NCBI GenBank assembly: GCA_902761355.1
Contig: CACWJY010000003.1
Span: 124,001-188,000 of the forward strand
DNA from: Fibrobacter succinogenes
GTDB taxonomy: Bacteria > Fibrobacterota > Fibrobacteria > Fibrobacterales > Fibrobacteraceae
DNA: 64,000 nt
Direction: 5' to 3'
Shown here piece by piece: positions 55,882 through 63,386 of this stretch. Position numbers and translations under genes: made by a program. The notes beneath the pieces were generated by a model. The model did not search any database. It saw nothing but the letters and a program-made list of their open reading frames with translations, and was not told the DNA's origin. How positions within the stretch are numbered: position 1 is the first letter of the stretch; each line of letters begins with the position of its first letter.

Positions 55882-56676
55882 ATGAAACCGAATAAATTTT
55901 TAGCCCTCGCCTGCGCCGTATTCTTTATGGCAGGCGCCATGACACACGCCAAAGCAAATGTCATACAAACTTATAACGAAGACATCAAAATCGTCAAGGT
56001 AAACGACAGCAATTTCGAAAGTGAAATTTTGAAATCCAAGAAGCCAGTCATCCTAGAAATTTCTTCGACCAGCTGCCCACCGTGCCTTATCATGATTCCA
56101 ACCCTCATCGGCATCGCCAAAAATTACAGCGACATCAAGATTGCCTCGGTCGGCATTGACGAACCGGGCATCGAAAAAATCAAGGCGTCGCTCCCGATCC
56201 AGGCATTCCCCACATTCTTCCTCATCAAAGACGGCAAGATTGTGAATAAATTAGTCGGCGCCGTCAAAGAAGAAGAATTGCTCGCGGCCTTGCAGTACAC
56301 ACCTTCTAAAAAAGCCCCAGCCAAGCCCGCCAAAAAAGCAAAGAATTCTCCGAAGAACCTTGTGTGCAAAACGCCCGGCCAGTTTAACGGCCTCAAGAAC
56401 CTAGTGACCATCTCGTTCGTATTCGGCGCCACCGAAATCGAAAACGTCGACATCGTGACCGACGTTTTCGTGCCGCCCGAAATGAGCGACAGGCGCGAAC
56501 AGATGATTGAACACGTTCGCGCAAGCGGAAAGGGAGAGGTGGAGCCCACCATGACAGGGTTCCGCATGCACATCGACAATAACTGCCGCTTTATGAAGGC
56601 AATGGACATGAAACGCACCTCGACATACGGCGAGATGCGTGCAGGCCTTGAACTTCAAGGTTTCACCTGTCAGTAA
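55882..56676 (+). CDS. Secreted thioredoxin-like protein with extra C-terminal domain
   Basis: 264 aa. Signal peptide (1-25). Thioredoxin fold at 33-145 with active site SCPPC (Cys-Pro-Pro-Cys instead of CGPC) and the cis-Pro in IQAFPTFFLIKDGK. A Lys/Ala/Pro hinge leads to a 95-residue domain (LVCKTPGQFNGLKNLVTIS.. to FTCQ) that I do not recognise, with three further Cys. Probably a periplasmic or outer-membrane disulfide handler. Confidence 0.8.
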   Translation: MKPNKFLALACAVFFMAGAMTHAKANVIQTYNEDIKIVKVNDSNFESEILKSKKPVILEISSTSCPPCLIMIPTLIGIAKNYSDIKIASVGIDEPGIEKIKASLPIQAFPTFFLIKDGKIVNKLVGAVKEEELLAALQYTPSKKAPAKPAKKAKNSPKNLVCKTPGQFNGLKNLVTISFVFGATEIENVDIVTDVFVPPEMSDRREQMIEHVRASGKGEVEPTMTGFRMHIDNNCRFMKAMDMKRTSTYGEMRAGLELQGFTCQ

Positions 56677-58584
56677 TTACTTTTTCTCGTAGCGCACGTA
56701 CGCAAAGCGCTTGCTGTCGGGGGCCCACGAGTTCACGTTGATTGTCCCTTGGCCGCCGAACAGCTTGAGAATCGTACGCGGCTCACTCCAGCCAATCCTA
56801 TCGCTGCCAGTCATCAGGCGGATTTCCACATTCTTGTTCGGAACATGCTCGCCGGGGCGTACGTCGCGCTCATGGTAGGCGAGCATCACAACCTTCGTGC
56901 GGTCGGGCGAAATGTGCGGGAACCAGGTGTTCCAATGCTTGTCGAAAGTCATCTGCGTCTGTTCGGAACCATCGGCCTTCATGCGCCAAGCCTGCATACG
57001 GCCAGTACGGACCGAGTTGAACCAGATGTATTCACCGTCGCAGTCATATTCGGGGCCGTCATTCAAGCCGAGCGCCGATGTAAGCTGGACCTCGTTGCCA
57101 CCTAAAGTAGGAATGGTGTATATGTCATATTCGCCATTCCGTTCGGCACAGTAGGCGAGCATCTTGCCGTCAGGCGTAATTCCATGCAAATAGCTCGGTG
57201 CAAGCGGCGTCACCAGCCTCGGCACGCGACCGTCAAAATAAATCTTGTAAATACGCGAAAGTCCGTCTTCTTTGGTGTGGTGACTCACGTAAAGTCCCGA
57301 GCCGTCGGGTGCAAGCACATGGTCGTTATTGCAGTTGTCTACAAAGTAGCTCGGCACTTCGGTCACGTCGCCCGACGCAATCTCGTATTTATAAATGCGG
57401 CCTTCGCTATTGAAGGTGAGGAACCTTCCGTCGGCGCTCCAGTTGGGCGCCTCAATCACGCGGTCAAATTCATCGAGCACTTCGGACTTGCCCGTTTCAA
57501 TATCGAAAACTTCAAGAATCGACTTGTCGCCGCTGCGGTCCCACACCTGAGCGGGGGAGAGCTCGAACGGGTAATTTACACCCCAGGCCTGACGCAGCGA
57601 ATCCATCTGCGTCATTATCTGCATGGTTTTCGAATGCGGCATTTCGGGACATTCCTTAAGTCCCATCTCGAGGGCGGCCTTGCAGCCGAGCACCTCGTAC
57701 TCGTAACAATTTTCGATACGCGGCGGAATGACGGATTCCACCATCTGTCCTGCAACATCATACCGCTGGATTTCTACCATGTCGTTCAGATTCTGCACAC
57801 GGATAAAACCGTCCGTCCCGTAAATGACCCCCTCATTCTTGAGCGGCGCCACCATAGATGTTTTAAGATGCGCCACCTGTCCATTTTTATAGGTCAAGTC
57901 AATCCAGTCCGTGGCATCGACACCCGTGTGGAACTTGACGCACCGACTCTTGGTCTGCACGATATGGTTTTCTACGCAACCCTCGTTGCAGCCGACCCTG
58001 CAAATTTTTGCATCCGTCAAGAAAATATCCGCAAAAGTGAGGCTGTAAATTCCAAGATCCAGGAGGGCACCACCCGCAAGCGCCGGATTCTTTAACCGTT
58101 CAATATGGGTGAGGGGCATCGAAAAATCGGCTTCCACACTTTCGACCTTGCCAATCTTTCCGGCCAAAATCCAGTCCTTGACCATCTGCACCGCGGGCAA
58201 GAAACGCGTCCACATCGCCTCGCACAAAAACACGCCCTTTTCTTCGGCAAGCGCAATCACCTCGGAAGCCATCAGCGCATTCGCGGTAAAGGTCTTTTCC
58301 ACGAGCAAATTTTTGCCATGTTCCAAGCAAAGCAAAATATTGGCGTAATGCTCGGAATGCGGAGTCGCAATATAAATCAGGTCCACCTGCGGGTCCTTCG
58401 CAAGTTCCTCGTAACTGCCGTAGGCGCGACCGAACCCGTAATCGTCGGCAAACTTCTGTGCCTTTTCCAGGGATCGCGATGCTACCGCGTACGCCTCGAC
58501 CCCCATGTCGCGTTTTTCGAGTGCCTTGACTGCCGCGGCCATCTTGGTCGCGATATGCCCACATCCGAGAATTGCAAATTTCAT
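56677..58584 (-). CDS. Gfo/Idh/MocA oxidoreductase fused to a TolB-like beta-propeller
   Basis: 635 aa from the ATG at 58584 (GAGGTTCTT before it). Residues 1-325 are a Gfo/Idh/MocA dehydrogenase: Rossmann start FAILGCGHIATKM, PHSEHYANILLCLEHGKNLLVEKTFT and GGALLDLGIYSLTF. Residues about 340-635 are WD40/PD40-type repeats (NWSADGRFLTFNSEGRIYKYEIASGD, VLAPDGSGLYVSHH, HISPDRTKVVMLAY, SWAPDSKRFAYVRYEKK), i.e. an oligogalacturonate-lyase/TolB-like propeller. One unbroken frame. Both parts occur separately in sugar catabolism; the fusion suggests channeling of a sugar derivative. Confidence 0.85.
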   Translation of the reverse strand: MKFAILGCGHIATKMAAAVKALEKRDMGVEAYAVASRSLEKAQKFADDYGFGRAYGSYEELAKDPQVDLIYIATPHSEHYANILLCLEHGKNLLVEKTFTANALMASEVIALAEEKGVFLCEAMWTRFLPAVQMVKDWILAGKIGKVESVEADFSMPLTHIERLKNPALAGGALLDLGIYSLTFADIFLTDAKICRVGCNEGCVENHIVQTKSRCVKFHTGVDATDWIDLTYKNGQVAHLKTSMVAPLKNEGVIYGTDGFIRVQNLNDMVEIQRYDVAGQMVESVIPPRIENCYEYEVLGCKAALEMGLKECPEMPHSKTMQIMTQMDSLRQAWGVNYPFELSPAQVWDRSGDKSILEVFDIETGKSEVLDEFDRVIEAPNWSADGRFLTFNSEGRIYKYEIASGDVTEVPSYFVDNCNNDHVLAPDGSGLYVSHHTKEDGLSRIYKIYFDGRVPRLVTPLAPSYLHGITPDGKMLAYCAERNGEYDIYTIPTLGGNEVQLTSALGLNDGPEYDCDGEYIWFNSVRTGRMQAWRMKADGSEQTQMTFDKHWNTWFPHISPDRTKVVMLAYHERDVRPGEHVPNKNVEIRLMTGSDRIGWSEPRTILKLFGGQGTINVNSWAPDSKRFAYVRYEKK

Positions 58585-59029
58585 AAGAACCTCAAAAAAG
58601 ACCACGCAACAAACCCGCCGCGCGACCTCATTAATATACACTTATTTAATAGCCCCACCCAACAGGGGGCTATCAAATAACGGACTCACGCGTAAACATT
58701 GATCCATTTTAGCTGTTGATAAGTCCAATTTTGTCCTAATAAAATTGTTCACAATTTTTTAAGTATTGTTGATTCATAGTTAATATTTTGTTTAAAGTAA
58801 AACAGCATAAATTTTCAAATCAAACAGATTATCAACACAGGCATAAAATTGTTTCACGTGAAACTTTTGATTTTTTCAAAATTTTTAGGACATAAAAATT
58901 CAGTGTTGATACAATCTTAAAATTTATCCCAAATTTATTCACTAAAAAACAAAAAACAGTCACTCGGCATAATATGAATGTTAGTAAAATGTTTACAAAA
59001 TTTATCAACACTGCGGTATCTGAATTGCT
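58585..59029. other. Candidate origin of replication (DnaA boxes and parS)
   Basis: 445 bases without a gene, very AT-rich. TTATCAACA occurs on the minus strand at 58714-58722 and on the plus strand at 58829-58837 and 59002-59010; near-matches lie at 58904-58912 (TGTTGATAC) and 58924-58932. A parS-like site at 58850-58865 is inside. Close parS sites and rsmG at 63387 fit the usual oriC/parAB surroundings. Box count and AT content point to an origin, but not proven. Confidence 0.65.
58850..58865. promoter_or_regulatory. parS-like site 1
   Basis: TGTTTCACGTGAAACT, 15 of 16 to the ParB consensus TGTTTCACGTGAAACA. Confidence 0.85.
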
Positions 59030-59062
59030 AAAAAAAGAAAATCCCGACTTTGCAAGCCGGGA
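59030..59062 (-). terminator. Terminator of the PNPOx-like gene
   Basis: Minus-strand hairpin TCCCGGCTTGCAAAGTCGGGA region (one mismatch) followed by T-rich tail. 30 bases beyond the stop at 59092. Confidence 0.7.
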
Positions 59063-59091
59063 ATTTTTTAGAAAAATTTCTAGAAAAAAGT

Positions 59092-59490
59092 CTAGAATTT
59101 TATGGTGCGGGGGGCAGCCGTGAAACAGTAGAACGTGGCGGTCGCGTCCTTGAAATAGAGAGTTTCGGTGTTATCGTCGTCGGGGGAGTACATCGACTTG
59201 AGCTCGGGATAGTTTTCGAGCATGTGGACCTTGGGTTCACGGCGGTCATCACGGACCAGTGTACCCGCCAGACGCAGCCACTTGTTACCAGCAGCATTCA
59301 TCGCACAGATTTCGACCTTGCCGTTCTTCTGGATCTGCTTGGAGCAGTCCTTGGACTTGCCGGTCTGAATGTAAAGCTTGCCCTCGAAAATTTCGATGGT
59401 GCCGAAGGGGCGCACACGCGGCTGATCACCGTCGACCGTCGCCAAAAAATATGCACCGCATTCCTTGATAAAGTCCTTGACTTCTTCCAT
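59092..59490 (-). CDS. Pyridoxamine-5'-phosphate-oxidase-like flavoprotein
   Basis: 132 aa. Split-barrel FMN fold: YFLATVDGDQPRVRPFGTIEIFEGKLYIQTGKSKDCSKQIQKNGKVEICAM and the RLAGTLVRDDR strand. These small proteins reduce flavin or F420-like substrates; here the exact role is open. AGGAGA before the ATG at 59490. Confidence 0.85.
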   Translation of the reverse strand: MEEVKDFIKECGAYFLATVDGDQPRVRPFGTIEIFEGKLYIQTGKSKDCSKQIQKNGKVEICAMNAAGNKWLRLAGTLVRDDRREPKVHMLENYPELKSMYSPDDDNTETLYFKDATATFYCFTAAPRTIKF

Positions 59491-59540
59491 GATTATCTCC
59501 TATTAATATTCTATTTCCTATTCTTAATATAGAAAAAAGA

Positions 59541-60047
59541 CTAATGGGAAGCCGCAACAAACTGCCTATATATTTCTTCCATCTGAGCAGAGAAGCAGCA
59601 GAAAATGACCTTCTTGACTTTTTGCGCAGGATAATTTCGGACCGTTTTCACGGCGATATCGGTGGCAGCTTCCCAAGGGTAACCATAGACGCCTGTCGAA
59701 ATAGCGGGGAAGGCGACTGTCTCGCAGCCGTTTTCCTCAGCCAGATCGAGACAACTCTTATAGCAAGATTCCAAAAGCTCAGGTTCTCCATGTCGACCAT
59801 CCTGATAAATCGGACCCGGAGTATGAATCACAAACTTTGCCGGAAGTCTAAAACCTGGGGTGATTTTCGCCTTGCCTGTTTCGCAACCGTTCAAGGGAAT
59901 GCAGGCTTTCAAGAGCTCCGGACCTGCCGCCCGGTGAATAGCCCCGTCGACACCGCCGCCACCCAGTAGCGAACAGTTCGCCGCATTCACAATCGCATCG
60001 ACCTGAAGTTTGGTGATATCACCCTGGATAATTTCAATCTCTATCAT
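59541..60047 (-). CDS. Macro-domain ADP-ribose hydrolase (YmdB/O-acetyl-ADP-ribose deacetylase type)
   Basis: 168 aa from the ATG at 60047 (GGAGGTTCTT before it). IIQGDITKLQVDAIVNAANCSLLGGGGVDGAIHRAAG and AFPAISTGVYGYPWEAA give the ADP-ribose site with catalytic Asp and the Asn-Ala-Ala-Asn loop. It removes ADP-ribose or acetyl-ADP-ribose. It may handle products of the NAD-using TIR proteins elsewhere in the genome, but it lies 16 kb away from them. Confidence 0.92.
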   Translation of the reverse strand: MIEIEIIQGDITKLQVDAIVNAANCSLLGGGGVDGAIHRAAGPELLKACIPLNGCETGKAKITPGFRLPAKFVIHTPGPIYQDGRHGEPELLESCYKSCLDLAEENGCETVAFPAISTGVYGYPWEAATDIAVKTVRNYPAQKVKKVIFCCFSAQMEEIYRQFVAASH

Positions 60048-60078
60048 AAGAACCTCCAGGAATAATATACATAATTGT

Positions 60079-60094
60079 GGTTCCACGTGAAACA
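60079..60094. promoter_or_regulatory. parS-like site 2
   Basis: GGTTCCACGTGAAACA, 14 of 16 to consensus, upstream of the macro-domain gene. Confidence 0.75.
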
Positions 60095-60178
60095 TAATAA
60101 TTATTAACCTCTATGTGACTAGATGTTGAAAACTCGGTTTCAGCACACACTTTTTATATATATTATAGTGAGTTCCTT

Positions 60179-60586
60179 ATGAAAATAGAGCACATCGCCA
60201 TCTGGGCAAAAGACGTTGATAAAGTCTGTGAATTCTATCGAAAGTATTTCGGTGGGGTAGTTCACCCAATTTACCATAATCCAGCAAAGCAGTTTACTAG
60301 TCGCTTCGTCACCTTCGATGACGGTGCCCGGCTGGAAGTCATGCACCGCCCTGACATCGATGTTGGGACCAGAGGAATGTTTCATGTGAAACAATCCCAA
60401 TCGGAACATCTCGGGTATGCGCACCTATCTTTTTCTGTCGGTTCCAAAGAAGAGGTGGACCGACTCATCCAACAAATGTCCAACGATGGAATTCAAATAG
60501 TGGGGCAACCACGAACCACCGGCGATGGGTATTATGAAAGTGTGGTCCTCGACCCCGAAGGCAATAGGGTAGAAATAACAGTGTAG
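60179..60586 (+). CDS. VOC-superfamily (glyoxalase/bleomycin resistance-like) protein
   Basis: 135 aa. Two beta-alpha-beta-beta-beta units: MKIEHIAIWAKDVDKVCEFYRKYFGG and a C-terminal YESVVLDPEGNRVEIT with the metal Glu. YAHLSFSVGSKEEVD gives the second His. Metal-dependent lyase or dioxygenase of unknown substrate. A parS site lies inside the coding sequence (60378-60393). Confidence 0.88.
   Translation: MKIEHIAIWAKDVDKVCEFYRKYFGGVVHPIYHNPAKQFTSRFVTFDDGARLEVMHRPDIDVGTRGMFHVKQSQSEHLGYAHLSFSVGSKEEVDRLIQQMSNDGIQIVGQPRTTGDGYYESVVLDPEGNRVEITV
60378..60393. promoter_or_regulatory. parS-like site 3, inside the VOC gene
   Basis: TGTTTCATGTGAAACA, 15 of 16 to consensus. It encodes the MFHVKQ part of the protein. 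Confidence 0.8.
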
Positions 60587-60628
60587 GATAGTTATCAATG
60601 GTCAGGTATCAGACATCGCACTATGTTG

Positions 60629-60651
60629 GGACTATGGTCATGCCATAGTCC
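60629..60651. repeat. GGAC-hairpin repeat H1
   Basis: 9-bp stem GGACTATGG / CCATAGTCC with a 5-base loop, preceded by TATGTTG. Confidence 0.7.
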
Positions 60652-60718
60652 TACACCCATCGGTCAGCAAATGAAAAAATGCTAGCATTTTTTTTTGCTT
60701 TCTGACCTCACTATGTTT

Positions 60719-60741
60719 GGACTACGATATAATCGTAGTCC
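60719..60741. repeat. GGAC-hairpin repeat H2
   Basis: 10-bp stem GGACTACGAT / ATCGTAGTCC with a 3-base loop, preceded by TATGTTT. Its inner stem differs from H1 on both arms. Confidence 0.7.
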
Positions 60742-60753
60742 GACCTTAATCGC

Positions 60754-60794
60754 CTCGGTCATAAAAATATGCAGGCATATTTTTGCGACACTCG
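60754..60794 (-). repeat. Origin-region repeat, inverted copy
   Basis: CTCGGTCATAAAAATATGC..GCATATTTTTGCGACACTCG, with palindromic core AAAAATATGC / GCATATTTTT. The same unit in the other orientation is at 62096 and 63284. Confidence 0.75.
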
Positions 60795-60802
60795 GCTCAT
60801 AA

Positions 60803-60818
60803 GGTTTCACGTGGAACA
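60803..60818. promoter_or_regulatory. parS-like site 4
   Basis: GGTTTCACGTGGAACA, 14 of 16 to consensus, 20 bases before the start of the 350-aa gene. Confidence 0.75.
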
Positions 60819-60838
60819 ATTATATTATATTTCTTCAT

Positions 60839-61891
60839 ATGAAAAAACTCATTCCATTTTCAATTGTCTCATTCGCAATTTATGCGAGTGCCCTAAATTG
60901 CGTTCAAACCGAATTTGAAATCAGAAAGAACGAATACGAGGGACATGGTTATGCCTACTCCACAAATTATGACGGCTATTCCATAGGTGGCGCCAACTAC
61001 GTTTTTGCAGGTGAAATACCGTATAGCAATCTATACAAGGAATCAAAGTACTATTATACAGGAACACATCTAGATAGTGCACTTTTTCCATTCGCTCACT
61101 TTGGCTATTTACTCAATGGCGTTACCTGTTCAATAGAAGTAACCCCTGACGGAAACGAAATTTCCAGTTGTCCAGAGACAAAACCTAAATATACAGCTCA
61201 CGTACTCGATTACAAATTTGAAGCAGAAAGCGAAGAAGAACTCTTGACCCTTTTAAATGAGTACTACCTAATTGCGCATTTTGAGAATATAACCCAAATA
61301 TCCGGCGACAATCCTAAAACAATCACACGACAATTCTTTGAACATTTTAAAAATGACGAAACTCCAAAAATAATTGCTCTCTACGTATATAAGAATGGAA
61401 AACTACAGTCCACAGAAAAAAACTATAAATACACAGAAAAGATCGTACATACTGCCACCATAGAATCTATTGAAGATTCGGTCCACATGGATATAAAAGT
61501 CACCAGCTATGAAAACGGCGAAGAAAAAAAACAGGACAAATCTATCAGAACTTTATCCTTAAGGAACGATACACTCTATATAAGCGACGGAGAATGGGAT
61601 TACGATAAAACCATCATCATTCAAGATGAGGACTCCAAAAACAGATGTTACACTGGCAAGAAAGAAAATCCCCGGTATGTATTCCAAATAGAAATTCGCA
61701 ATGACACCCTCATTCGGACTGAATATAATTCTAAAGGGAAATGGACGTATCTATATGCCCCAGTCCAAAATGAATCCGCCACCTCAATCCAACGAAAAAT
61801 CCGCCCGGCAATCAGACCTGAAAACGCAAAGCACTTCGACCTGCTCGGGCGCCCTGCCCAGGGAAAATACACCATAGATTTTCTGAAATAA
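60839..61891 (+). CDS. Secreted hypothetical protein with DLLGR sorting tail, paralogue 1
   Basis: 350 aa. Short signal peptide (to about ASA, residue 18). The body has no recognised domain, is rich in Tyr, Glu and Lys, and has beta-strand character. The end SIQRKIRPAIR..KHFDLLGRPAQGKY is shared with the 62244-63029 protein and resembles a type-IX-style sorting signal. No ribosome binding site is clear. Function unknown. Confidence 0.75.
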   Translation: MKKLIPFSIVSFAIYASALNCVQTEFEIRKNEYEGHGYAYSTNYDGYSIGGANYVFAGEIPYSNLYKESKYYYTGTHLDSALFPFAHFGYLLNGVTCSIEVTPDGNEISSCPETKPKYTAHVLDYKFEAESEEELLTLLNEYYLIAHFENITQISGDNPKTITRQFFEHFKNDETPKIIALYVYKNGKLQSTEKNYKYTEKIVHTATIESIEDSVHMDIKVTSYENGEEKKQDKSIRTLSLRNDTLYISDGEWDYDKTIIIQDEDSKNRCYTGKKENPRYVFQIEIRNDTLIRTEYNSKGKWTYLYAPVQNESATSIQRKIRPAIRPENAKHFDLLGRPAQGKYTIDFLK

Positions 61892-61905
61892 TGTTTGGAC
61901 TATAA

Positions 61906-61935
61906 TCATGCCGGACTTGATCCGGCATTTTTTTT
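61906..61935 (+). terminator. Terminator after paralogue 1
   Basis: ATGCCGGA and TCCGGCAT arms around CTTGA, then T8. 16 bases after the stop. Confidence 0.9.
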
Positions 61936-62078
61936 ATTGCACTCACCTCGCTTATGTTGGGGCTTTGGTTCTGACATCGTATGTTTGTCCCTACGCGTGT
62001 TGGGCTCCTTCAGAGCCAACTTACTGCACCTCGGAAATGTCGATAAACAAGTTTATTGCCGCTTCCTCGGTTTACAAA

Positions 62079-62094
62079 CGTTTCACGTGAAACA
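62079..62094. promoter_or_regulatory. parS-like site 5
   Basis: CGTTTCACGTGAAACA, 15 of 16 to consensus. Confidence 0.85.
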
Positions 62095-62095
62095 T

Positions 62096-62168
62096 GCGAT
62101 TACGAGTGTCGCAAAATATGCTTGCATATTTTATGACCGAGTATGAGCATGTCGGACACGAAGTGTCC
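62096..62168 (+). repeat. Origin-region repeat copy with GGAC-hairpin H3
   Basis: 62096-62157 reads GCGATTACGAGTGTCGC, then AAAATATGC..GCATATTTT, then ATGACCGAGTATGAGCATG and GTCGGAC. It runs into hairpin H3 (62154-62168, GGACAC / GTGTCC). 61936-62243 holds no gene beyond these repeats, parS 5 and a small TGCCGCA/TGCGGCA hairpin near 62185. Confidence 0.75.
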
Positions 62169-62243
62169 AAACAATTTGTCTTGCCGCACTTGATGCGGCA
62201 TCTCCTTTTCTAACTAAATAAAAACTTTACTATATTTCCCCGC

Positions 62244-63029
62244 ATGAAAAAAGCAATTCTCATTCTCTCCTTTGTTGCATTGAACGCCTTCGCAGCCAAC
62301 TGCCTCGATTATATCCATTATCTATTCAATGGAGAAATCTCAGACATTTTTCACCTTGATAGTGTCTATGGTGTATCTTTCATAGATGATACAGACACGA
62401 GCTATTCTACTGTGAAGTATTTCTATACCGACAACAAGCTAGACAGCACAACTTCATGTGGTAGTTATGGTTGTAGAACTTACAAACACAAGCAAACAAT
62501 TGAAAAAACAGACTCTACCATTAAATTAACTCAACATAACCTCCCTTATGGTGATCGCAAAGAATACGTTATTTTCCCGGATAAGGATTCATCCATCACT
62601 TTTATATATGGTCTTGATTCTGGTAAACCGGATAGTCTAGAAATCATTTCTTACAACCCATTACGCAATGATACATTATATAATGATAGATGGTTTGCAG
62701 AAGGAAGACCATACAATTTTGGAAATGAAAAATTCGCCCCTGATCCCAATGATGAAAACATATGCAATATGACTATCTATAATTCTGGATATAAATCCGA
62801 AAATGGAACATATCAGCTAATCATCACCAATACAGAAAATGGATTCAAAGTTTTCAATACCCAATACAATCAAAGTGCTTTCTTCATCTATACAAACAAC
62901 TCCACTACATCAATCCAACGCAAGGTTCGCCCGGCAGTCAACTATAAAAATACAAAGCATTTCGACCTGCTAGGCCGCCCAATCAAGAATAATTTCGGAT
63001 TTTGCCACACACCGCAAGTTGCTAAATGA
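62244..63029 (+). CDS. Secreted hypothetical protein with DLLGR sorting tail, paralogue 2
   Basis: 261 aa. Signal peptide MKKAILILSFVALNAFAANC (Cys after the cut could also make it a lipoprotein). Body rich in Asn, Tyr, Asp without known domain. The tail SIQRKVRPAVNYKNTKHFDLLGRP matches paralogue 1. The sequence after DLLGRP is short and unusual (FGFCHTPQVAK), so this sorting tail may be damaged. Confidence 0.75.
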   Translation: MKKAILILSFVALNAFAANCLDYIHYLFNGEISDIFHLDSVYGVSFIDDTDTSYSTVKYFYTDNKLDSTTSCGSYGCRTYKHKQTIEKTDSTIKLTQHNLPYGDRKEYVIFPDKDSSITFIYGLDSGKPDSLEIISYNPLRNDTLYNDRWFAEGRPYNFGNEKFAPDPNDENICNMTIYNSGYKSENGTYQLIITNTENGFKVFNTQYNQSAFFIYTNNSTTSIQRKVRPAVNYKNTKHFDLLGRPIKNNFGFCHTPQVAK

Positions 63030-63111
63030 CAACGTCATAGATGTAACAAAAAATTTTTATAAACAAAAAATTCACATCAATTAAAAACTTATTAACGGAT
63101 ATTTTAAAAAA

Positions 63112-63136
63112 GTGAAAGGGCGCAAGCCCTTTTTTC
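63112..63136 (+). terminator. Terminator after paralogue 2
   Basis: AAGGGC-GCAA-GCCCTT hairpin followed by TTTT. 87 bases after the stop. Confidence 0.85.
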
Positions 63137-63185
63137 TTGTATTCACATTTCATAATACTAAATTATGATGGCTAAAGTGTGAAAA

Positions 63186-63201
63186 TGTTCCACGTGGAAC
63201 G
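63186..63201. promoter_or_regulatory. parS-like site 6
   Basis: TGTTCCACGTGGAACG, a near-perfect palindrome of the TGTTCCACGTGGAACA variant. Confidence 0.8.
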
Positions 63202-63283
63202 TTAGCGAGGTGAGCGCAGCGAAAATACACTTGTGTATTTTCATTGCCGAACCGAAGCGAGTTGGCTCCGAAAGAGCAGAGAT

Positions 63284-63366
63284 GCGATAACGAGCGTCGC
63301 AAAAATATGCTTGCATATTTTTATGACCGAGTATGAGCACGTCGGACTTTGGCAAAGCCAAAGTCC
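63284..63366 (+). repeat. Origin-region repeat copy with GGAC-hairpin H4
   Basis: 63284-63347 repeats the unit at 62096 with few changes, palindromic core AAAATATGC / GCATATTTT included. It continues into H4 (63344-63366): GGACTTTGGC and GCCAAAGTCC around AAA. 63137-63283 holds parS 6 and a smaller hairpin (AAAATACAC / GTGTATTTT, about 63222-63241). Confidence 0.75.
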
Positions 63367-63386
63367 CAACATTAGCAAACCGAGTA

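Noticed and set aside
59541..60047. Macro-domain gene as part of the TIR system
   Set aside because: Tempting because both use ADP-ribose, but it is 16 kb away in the origin region beside core genes, with GC-rich codon use unlike the TIR operon.
60754..63366. CRISPR-like array in the origin repeats
   Set aside because: Only three copies, in both orientations, more than 1 kb apart and palindromic; fits REP-type repeats better.
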